A stretch of DNA of 64,000 nt from Chitinophaga pinensis (lineage in GTDB: Bacteria; Bacteroidota; Bacteroidia; Bacteroidales; GCA-2748055), in NCBI GenBank assembly GCA_945863035.1, contig CAMAZH010000007.1:1-64000 (forward strand), given 5' to 3'. Under the pieces are notes generated by a model that was not told the DNA's origin, made no database searches, and saw only the letters and a list, made by a program, of their open reading frames with translations. Below are positions 57,451 through 64,000 of the stretch, in pieces. How positions within the stretch are numbered: position 1 is the first letter of the stretch; each line of letters starts with the position of its first letter. The translations under genes and the position numbers were made by a program.

Positions 57451-59262
57451 CTAAAAAAGACCATCATTCCTATAAATCTCCATTTGCACCTCAGAGAATT
57501 TCTCTCCTGCTACGCGTATGTTTTTAGTTAAATTAATTACGGTTCCATTTAAAAAATCGACCTCGATTTCATTACCGGCATCGAGTTTGAGGTCTTTGAT
57601 ATTTTCACACACCACGATTGGGAAAGCGGCGTTGATGGCATTTCTTTCATAGATGGCACCGAACGATTCTGCAACAAGACACTGGATTCCAAGAGCCCCA
57701 AAGCAGTCTACCGCCTGCTGCCGTGAACTGCCCGACCCGAAATTCTTGCCTGTCACTACAATATCCCCTTTTGTGGCTTTTTTTGAGAAGTCCTCATATC
57801 CCTTGAGGTTATCGAAGGTATACTGAGCCATTTCCTCAGGTTTGGTTATGGTGAGGTAGCGGTTATGGAAGATCATATCTGTATCGATATTGTCGATGCT
57901 TATATTCCAGGCTTTTCCCTTCACAACGACAGGCTTATCGGAAACCGGCTTATCAGATTTTGTCAGATTGCTTACTCCTTCCGATTTCACGGGCGGTGGG
58001 AATAAAGCAGGCTCGTCGGGAATCTGATCCGGGGTGGTGATGTATCCGGCTACTGCCGAAGCAGCAGCGATTGCCGGGGACGCCAGGTACACCTCCCCTT
58101 TACCCTGCTTACCCGTAAAATTCCGGTTGCCTGTACTCACAGTAATCTCTCCCTGACCGTTTTGCCCAACCTGTCCGGCAGCGCATCCCGCACATCCCGC
58201 GTTGGAAACCAAAGCGCCTGCATCCTTAAAGACATCAAGTAAGCCTTCGTCAAGACATCTGCGCCAAACAAGATCGGTTGAGGGAACAATTTTCAGCACC
58301 ACACCGGGGGCAACCTTCCTACCCCTGAGTATCTCAGCGGTTGCCCGCATATCTTCAATCCTCCCGTTGGTGCAACTCCCTATAAATGCAGAATCGATTT
58401 TTATTTTTCTCACACTGTCAACATCCACAGCATCATGAGGTTTGCCCGGACGTGCGACCATGGTTTTAAAGGCAGTCGCATCGATTTCGTGATGCTGCAG
58501 ATAGCGGGCATCGTCATCAGCGAATACAGGGGGGATCTTACGGCCGGTCCGTGCTTCGCAATACGTCTGGACGATTCGGTTAGGGGTGAAAAGAATGATG
58601 ATCGCCCCCATCTCGGTAGCCATGGAAGAGATGGTGATTCGATCGTCAAGACCAAGTGAATCGACTGCATCCCCATATATTTCGATGCTGTAACCCAACA
58701 TACTGTTTGCCCCGAACTGCGACAGGAGGTTAAGAACAATGTCTTTTGCATTTATCCCTTTGGGAAACTTGCCTTTTAAAAAGAAACGCACACTCTCAGG
58801 AACTTTGAACCATACCTTGCCTTTTGCCCAGGCTGCGGCAATGTCGATATCGCCCATCCCCTGCCCAAATGCCCCCACTGCTCCCAGGATATTGGCATGC
58901 GAATCGGTCGAAACAGCCGTGGAGCCCGGATATGCCAGGCCTTCCTCAATGAGAATATGCGTGCCGATTCCCTTGTCTATGTCATATACCTTTATACCAT
59001 GCTTCCGCGCAAAAAGCCTGCAAAGCTGCTGGTTTACAGCATATTTCTGATCCGAACCGGTGGGATTGCAATCGAAGGTGAAAAATGTTTTCGAGGGATC
59101 CTCAACCCCAAGATGAAAGTCATCAATGTTTTTAACCACATTGGCTCCCCCGAAATCGCGGGCAACACGGGCATCAATAACAACATCAATAATCTCTCCC
59201 GGCATTACCAATTCCTTTCCGCAATGGCCGGCAAGAATTTTCTCAACTATTGTCATTCCCAT
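57451..59262 (-). CDS. Second fused LeuC-LeuD-type hydro-lyase (aconitase superfamily), substrate unknown
   Basis: VSTDSHANILGAVGAFGQGMG, IGSCTNGRIEDMRATAEIL, SNAGCAGCAAGQ; swivel domain GKNFGSGSSRQQAVDCFGALG. Confidence 0.92.
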   Translation of the reverse strand: MGMTIVEKILAGHCGKELVMPGEIIDVVIDARVARDFGGANVVKNIDDFHLGVEDPSKTFFTFDCNPTGSDQKYAVNQQLCRLFARKHGIKVYDIDKGIGTHILIEEGLAYPGSTAVSTDSHANILGAVGAFGQGMGDIDIAAAWAKGKVWFKVPESVRFFLKGKFPKGINAKDIVLNLLSQFGANSMLGYSIEIYGDAVDSLGLDDRITISSMATEMGAIIILFTPNRIVQTYCEARTGRKIPPVFADDDARYLQHHEIDATAFKTMVARPGKPHDAVDVDSVRKIKIDSAFIGSCTNGRIEDMRATAEILRGRKVAPGVVLKIVPSTDLVWRRCLDEGLLDVFKDAGALVSNAGCAGCAAGQVGQNGQGEITVSTGNRNFTGKQGKGEVYLASPAIAAASAVAGYITTPDQIPDEPALFPPPVKSEGVSNLTKSDKPVSDKPVVVKGKAWNISIDNIDTDMIFHNRYLTITKPEEMAQYTFDNLKGYEDFSKKATKGDIVVTGKNFGSGSSRQQAVDCFGALGIQCLVAESFGAIYERNAINAAFPIVVCENIKDLKLDAGNEIEVDFLNGTVINLTKNIRVAGEKFSEVQMEIYRNDGLF

Positions 59263-59528
59263 ACTCGAAAACTTGTATTTGTAAGAATTTCTCGTTAATA
59301 AGTTTCAAATATAAAGGAAAAGCATTGGTTTTTTTATGCTTTTAAAAATATTTTACTTCTTGCACGATAAAACAGAATTGTTAAGCGACGTAACAAAATT
59401 CACTGCAGATTGAAAAATCCGAACCCTAAGTGATTTTGCAGCAATATCCAAATTTTATCCGGCGCTTGATTAATTTCCTGATTATGGTTTTTAGCTGGAG
59501 AACACTGAATTCCAACTTCCATTGATCC

Positions 59529-61793
59529 TTACCTCTCAATAAACAATTTCCCTCTCAGAAGGCCGGATTTGGATTGAGCCGAAACAATGTATAATCCCTT
59601 TTCAAGCGCTTGACTGACCTGAATATGAACGCTTGCTGATCCGGATTTGCTCATGGGTTCGTTGAGAGAGAAAACGTTTTTGCCTGACAGGTCGCAGATA
59701 TCGATCCTGACGGGCTCAAAAGCATCCATCCCACTCAGGTTAAGGGTGAAATTACCTTCGGCACTTGGATTGGGGTAAATATTCATTTTGCTTGCATACA
59801 AGGGATCAACCGAAGTTGAAATGGCTGTAAATTTTATCCAGTTTATATTAATGCTTTTACCTGTAATGGCAAGCCGTATCGTTTGGTCTCCCGCTGTAAG
59901 AACTGCGGTTTTGGACAAGGTAACCCAGTCTTGCCAACCGGTTGAACCGCTGGTTAAAGCGAAGGAGGCCAGAGAAGCGGTCCCTTTTTTCAAGCTGAAA
60001 GCACCCGTTGTATATAAACTGGCAACCCTTACTTCAATCAGGTATTGGCCGGCGGTTGGAACATTTACGGTATAATCGAGCCAATCGCCCGGGTCGCAAT
60101 AGCCAACGTTTTGCCCTCCGCCAACATCGGTAGTGTTCTCAAGCTGAATACCAAACATCTCGTCATAAGCCTCGGCCTGAATGGTTGCAGGAATAGGCAC
60201 ATAGGTATAAATTTTCTCGACGGTAACAGTAACACCCGTTGAAAAGCCCACGCCGCCCTGCTCGTCAAAAGCCCTTGCGGCAAGCAGGTACGTCCCGGGA
60301 AGAGCCGGTGTCCAGGAAAAGTTGTAGGGCGCCTCGGTTGATCTGCCAATAAGTGCGCCGTTCGCTGTAAATTCAATCTTGGTAACGTTTCCGTTATCGG
60401 CGGCTTCAGCCGAAAGATTTATTGAGGATTTTAAGGCAATCGTAAGTTCCGTTGTCGGATCGGTTAGTGAAACCGTTGGAACCGGGTCGCCGGTAAAATG
60501 TTCCACCAAAGGCTCTCCGCGCAAATCGGCATCAACAGAAGTATAGGTATAACGTTTAGTCATTACCCCGGCGGTATCGAAAATCAGCATCTGAGTGGCA
60601 TGCTTGGCAATGTTTCCGGTTAGCTCAACGTTTAAGGATGCGCTCGCCTTAATCTGCAGGGTATTGGTCTGCACAAAACCTCCGTCGTCCAGACGAAGTG
60701 TGTAATTATAAGCGGTGGTTTTGCTTTTGTTAAGAATCATAACAGCAACACCTGTAGTATCGGCCATGGGAATAACAACCACACTGCTCTGATTGTCGGT
60801 GGCTGCAACATAATTTTTCTTCATGTTCTGCCCCAGCATTAAGGAATGGTAATAGTTGGAACGCCCCTTATAATCCTTATCAAAAAGGCTCAAATCGGTG
60901 CCTGCCCTTTCCGTCTGACCTTCAAGCATGCTCCAGGCATTCATGGCAAAAGCACCCTTGCGCATGCCCAGACCATAGATTTCGGCATACAGCTGTCCGG
61001 TATGAAACGACCAAACATCCTGGTCATCACTCGTGTTCAGGTCGTTATCATAGGAAGAATTGAATTCGGTGAGTCCCCAAGATAACTTTTTCCCCTCGGG
61101 GCGCAGAGCGTTTACCGTATTGAATTTTGTTAAAAGGTTGTTGACATCCGATTCCAGACTGGTAATCTCCGTGAACATGTATTTATGAAAAGTAACCACA
61201 TCAATATAATAATGGCCGGCTTCATCTTTTCCGGTAATATCAGCATATCCCCCAATGAGAGGAGTCATATAGGCTGTATTCTGGTACCAGGATGTTTCCG
61301 GTCCCATGACAATAATGGTGGAGTCGACCGATTTCAAAGCAGAAGATATTCGCTTGATATAAACGGCCACTGCATTTGCGTCTCCGAAACTGTTGCTTGC
61401 AAGATCGGGTTCATTGCTGATGTTCCACAACTTCACATTTTTCCCACTGGTGATATTGATGTAGGTTATCATATCAACAGCCTGTTGTGCAGTAAATGTA
61501 TGGGGAACCTGAAGTATCGGTTCGGCTTTTGCCAGGCGGATACCGTCGATTAGATTAATATACTTTGCCCAGTTTGTTCCGTAACCTTCAGCGGCATTTC
61601 CCCCGATTCGTATGCTTTGGAATTTGGCCAGTGCCATGTCATCCCAGATATTGTTCAAACTCGGGCCATCGTACCAGGCATTGTTTCCAATCAGGTATGG
61701 GCTGATTTCCTGAGCTTTCACGGCAATAAACAGCGACAAAGCAAATATTGAAATTGCTACCCGGCCTACCATTCGTATAAGTGTAGCTTTCAT
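59529..61793 (-). CDS. Clan GH-A-type glycosidase with Ig-like, CBM6-like and T9SS sorting domains; ORF extends to 61862
   Basis: WNISNEPDLAS and WGLTEFNSSYDND candidate catalytic motifs; TIQAEAYDEMFGIQLENTTDVGGGQNVGYCDPGDWLDYTVNVP (CBM6-like); C-terminal IYPNPSAEGNFTLNLSG. Confidence 0.87.
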   Translation of the reverse strand: MKATLIRMVGRVAISIFALSLFIAVKAQEISPYLIGNNAWYDGPSLNNIWDDMALAKFQSIRIGGNAAEGYGTNWAKYINLIDGIRLAKAEPILQVPHTFTAQQAVDMITYINITSGKNVKLWNISNEPDLASNSFGDANAVAVYIKRISSALKSVDSTIIVMGPETSWYQNTAYMTPLIGGYADITGKDEAGHYYIDVVTFHKYMFTEITSLESDVNNLLTKFNTVNALRPEGKKLSWGLTEFNSSYDNDLNTSDDQDVWSFHTGQLYAEIYGLGMRKGAFAMNAWSMLEGQTERAGTDLSLFDKDYKGRSNYYHSLMLGQNMKKNYVAATDNQSSVVVIPMADTTGVAVMILNKSKTTAYNYTLRLDDGGFVQTNTLQIKASASLNVELTGNIAKHATQMLIFDTAGVMTKRYTYTSVDADLRGEPLVEHFTGDPVPTVSLTDPTTELTIALKSSINLSAEAADNGNVTKIEFTANGALIGRSTEAPYNFSWTPALPGTYLLAARAFDEQGGVGFSTGVTVTVEKIYTYVPIPATIQAEAYDEMFGIQLENTTDVGGGQNVGYCDPGDWLDYTVNVPTAGQYLIEVRVASLYTTGAFSLKKGTASLASFALTSGSTGWQDWVTLSKTAVLTAGDQTIRLAITGKSININWIKFTAISTSVDPLYASKMNIYPNPSAEGNFTLNLSGMDAFEPVRIDICDLSGKNVFSLNEPMSKSGSASVHIQVSQALEKGLYIVSAQSKSGLLRGKLFIER

Positions 61794-61803
61794 AAATGTT
61801 GGT

Positions 61804-62751
61804 TTATTTGAAGTTTGCCCCTGCCAAACGGAGATCATCAAGCATTTCCGGGACCAGAACAAAAGGATCGTACGGCCGTCCTTTTATCACAAGGGTTTCA
61901 ACCGGCAAGTAACCCCTGTAGCCTGTCTTTTCAAGAATTTCTATCAGCCGGGGAAAATCGGTGCGGATACCACTTCCCAGGCCAAAAACGCTTTCCTTTA
62001 CCTGCCAGTTAATGGCATAGGGCACAACGGCTTCGATATCCATGTAGGGATCCTCGGTTTTGAAATTGCCGGTATCAACAATCAAACCGACCCATTCCGA
62101 GTCGACCGCTTTGACAATTTTAATGCACTGGTCGGCTGTTTGAAGCATATCACCATGATTCTGGATGCCAACCATAACGCCGTGCTGTTGGGCAAAAACA
62201 GCGCATTCCTTGTAGCACTCCACCATCCATCCTGCAACTTCGTCCCAGTTGTTCTCATACCCTGGGGGAACAGCTCCTGCGAACAGCCTGATCACCGGAG
62301 CTCCAAGTTTCGCCGCCACCACGATCCACTTTTTCGCAAGCTCCACATCCGCAGCGCGCACAGCCGGGTCGGGAGAAGCGAAATTATTGCGTATACCCGT
62401 GCCGCTTAGTTCTATTCCCAAAAGGAATGCCTGACGCTTGAAGTCAAAGATGTATTCATCGCTGGGAACTTCGGGATAACCCGGGAAATAGTAACCCGTC
62501 GCATCAAGAGCGCCGATGTTTTCCTTAGCGCACCAGTCGAGAAGGTCGAAGAGGGTGAAAGAACTACCGTTGGGGGCTTGGGCCTTTCCGGTTAATAAAT
62601 TATTGAATGAGTATGCATTCAGAGAAAGTTTCAGGTGGGCCTCGCCCGTTCGTTTGATTTCATTTTGGGCGCGAAGAGGATTGCTGTTCAGCAAGGTTAA
62701 ACACAAGGGCAACAAAACTATTAAGAATGCTTTTAATCGTTTTTCTTTCAT
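61804..62751 (-). CDS. Exported sugar phosphate isomerase/epimerase-like TIM barrel
   Basis: Signal peptide; LKLSLNAYSFNNLL, NIGALDATGYYFPGYP, VGIQNHGDMLQTADQ, VGLIVDTGNF, YLPVETLV. Confidence 0.9.
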   Translation of the reverse strand: MKEKRLKAFLIVLLPLCLTLLNSNPLRAQNEIKRTGEAHLKLSLNAYSFNNLLTGKAQAPNGSSFTLFDLLDWCAKENIGALDATGYYFPGYPEVPSDEYIFDFKRQAFLLGIELSGTGIRNNFASPDPAVRAADVELAKKWIVVAAKLGAPVIRLFAGAVPPGYENNWDEVAGWMVECYKECAVFAQQHGVMVGIQNHGDMLQTADQCIKIVKAVDSEWVGLIVDTGNFKTEDPYMDIEAVVPYAINWQVKESVFGLGSGIRTDFPRLIEILEKTGYRGYLPVETLVIKGRPYDPFVLVPEMLDDLRLAGANFK

Positions 62752-62876
62752 GATGATTGCTTTTTAATTTACTAATAGTTTTTCTTCTACAATGAAAAGG
62801 AGCTGAGAGCGACACAAGTCCCTCCTCTGTTTAACTTTTTACCCGGGGGATTTTGGATTACAATTCGCACCAATGT

Positions 62877-64000
62877 CTAAAAAATGCCATTGCTTACAAA
62901 TGCAATCTTTTTTGAATCGGGCGACCAGCTGGGTACATTTATGGTTCCCTGTCCACCGTAAAGGTATCCGATAACCTTTGGCACGCCCCCTTCAATGGGC
63001 ATCAGGCGCAAATAAACTCTTTGGTAGAAGGGATGGCTGTTGGCAGGAACCTCTTTTGGGAACGACACAAAAACCAGCCACTTATTGTCGGGCGAAACAT
63101 GCGGAAACCAGTCATTCAGCTCATCAAAGGTCAATTGAACCTGGTTCTTCCCATCTGCATCCATACGCCATACCTGCATGGTTCCCGTGCGGGTGGAGCA
63201 GAAATAGATATATTTCCCGTCGGGTGAATATTCCGAGCCGTCGTCCAACCCTGTTGTTTTGGTTAGCTGTATCTCTTTCCCTCCGTCCTTGCTGATTTTA
63301 TAGATATCATAATCCCCGTTGCGTTCGGCTGTGTAGATCAGAAACTGGTTGTCGGGCGACCAGCCGTGCAGGTATGAAGGGCTTTTATCGGTAATCCTTT
63401 TGGGCACTCCCCCGGTTACCGGAACGGTGTAGATTACCGATTGTCCGTTTGTTTCCTCGGGATGGTGACTTATGCCCATAATGCTTCCATCAAAGGTAAG
63501 GACATGGTCATTGTTGTTTTTGTTTGCAAAATCGGTATTCAGAACAGAGGATTCCCTGCTTGCAATATCAAAATTATAAAGTTTGCCGTCGGAGTTGTAG
63601 ATCAGGGTTTTGCCGTCGGGTGTCCAGTTCGGGGCCTGCCAGGAGCCTTCCGACCCCGCAAGTATCTGACATTTGCCCGATTCCACATCCATTACCTCCA
63701 GAAGACTTCCAATATAGCTTTGGTACTGCACCAGATCGTCAGGAACCGTGTTGAACACCCGGGTGTTGGTAAAACTAACCTGTTCTGAATAGTTATTGTT
63801 GTGGGAGCAAACAAACAAACCCGCCAGCAGGTCGGATCCCAGATCCAGGTTTTCAATTTCCTGAACCTGATATACCTCTCCAAAATGCGCTACCGACATG
63901 GTATAGGTATTTCCTTTCTTTTCGAGCTGAAGGACATCGGGTCCGGAGATTTCAAATTTGATTTCTTCCATGTCTTCTCCGGCATTCCGGCGGTACTGAA
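62877..64000 (-). CDS. TolB/WD40-like (PD40) propeller protein, 5' end outside window
   Basis: Repeats APNWTPDGKTLIYNSDGKLY, HGWSPDNQFLIYTAERNGDYDIYKI, SEYSPDGKYIYFCSTRTGTMQVW, HVSPDNKWLVFVS, VPSWSPDSKKIAFVS; frame open to the window edge. Confidence 0.9.
   Translation of the reverse strand, partial: QYRRNAGEDMEEIKFEISGPDVLQLEKKGNTYTMSVAHFGEVYQVQEIENLDLGSDLLAGLFVCSHNNNYSEQVSFTNTRVFNTVPDDLVQYQSYIGSLLEVMDVESGKCQILAGSEGSWQAPNWTPDGKTLIYNSDGKLYNFDIASRESSVLNTDFANKNNNDHVLTFDGSIMGISHHPEETNGQSVIYTVPVTGGVPKRITDKSPSYLHGWSPDNQFLIYTAERNGDYDIYKISKDGGKEIQLTKTTGLDDGSEYSPDGKYIYFCSTRTGTMQVWRMDADGKNQVQLTFDELNDWFPHVSPDNKWLVFVSFPKEVPANSHPFYQRVYLRLMPIEGGVPKVIGYLYGGQGTINVPSWSPDSKKIAFVSNGIF

Overview
Reading: a chromosomal segment of a Bacteroidetes bacterium, with TAnnTTTG promoter boxes, T9SS C-terminal sorting domains, hybrid histidine kinases with propeller sensors, and many exported glycoside hydrolases. 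I support about 42 protein genes, one tRNA-Arg(TCT), one strong bidirectional terminator, one tRNA terminator, and several non-coding repeats. I saw no rRNA, CRISPR array, transposase or prophage. Main blocks: (i) two-component proteins, pirin, GH5, DUF6051-like hydrolase and a LytTR regulator (0-10 kb); (ii) a minus-strand operon with a 2450-aa T9SS protein carrying three 7-motif FG-GAP/VCBS blocks, an outer-membrane beta-barrel protein and two small exported proteins (9.3-20 kb); (iii) a secreted caspase-like (C14) protein in tandem with a 14-repeat propeller/Y_Y_Y/SpoIIE-phosphatase receptor (21.7-26.8 kb); (iv) GH116, GH2 and redox-type sugar genes (27-38 kb); (v) an LpxH-like/glycosyltransferase/GH1 operon; (vi) a K+/H+-antiporter-like, DUF3124, DUF1538 and triple P-II-like cluster whose P-II gene is interrupted by one in-frame TGA (44.6-50.1 kb); (vii) two fused LeuC-LeuD-type hydro-lyases, a sulfatase, AsnA and a T9SS glycosidase (52-64 kb). 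The best candidate for an undescribed system is block vi: an internally duplicated membrane protein family coupled to a P-II-like regulator. Blocks ii and iii come next. All family calls come from reading motifs by eye; no searches were run.
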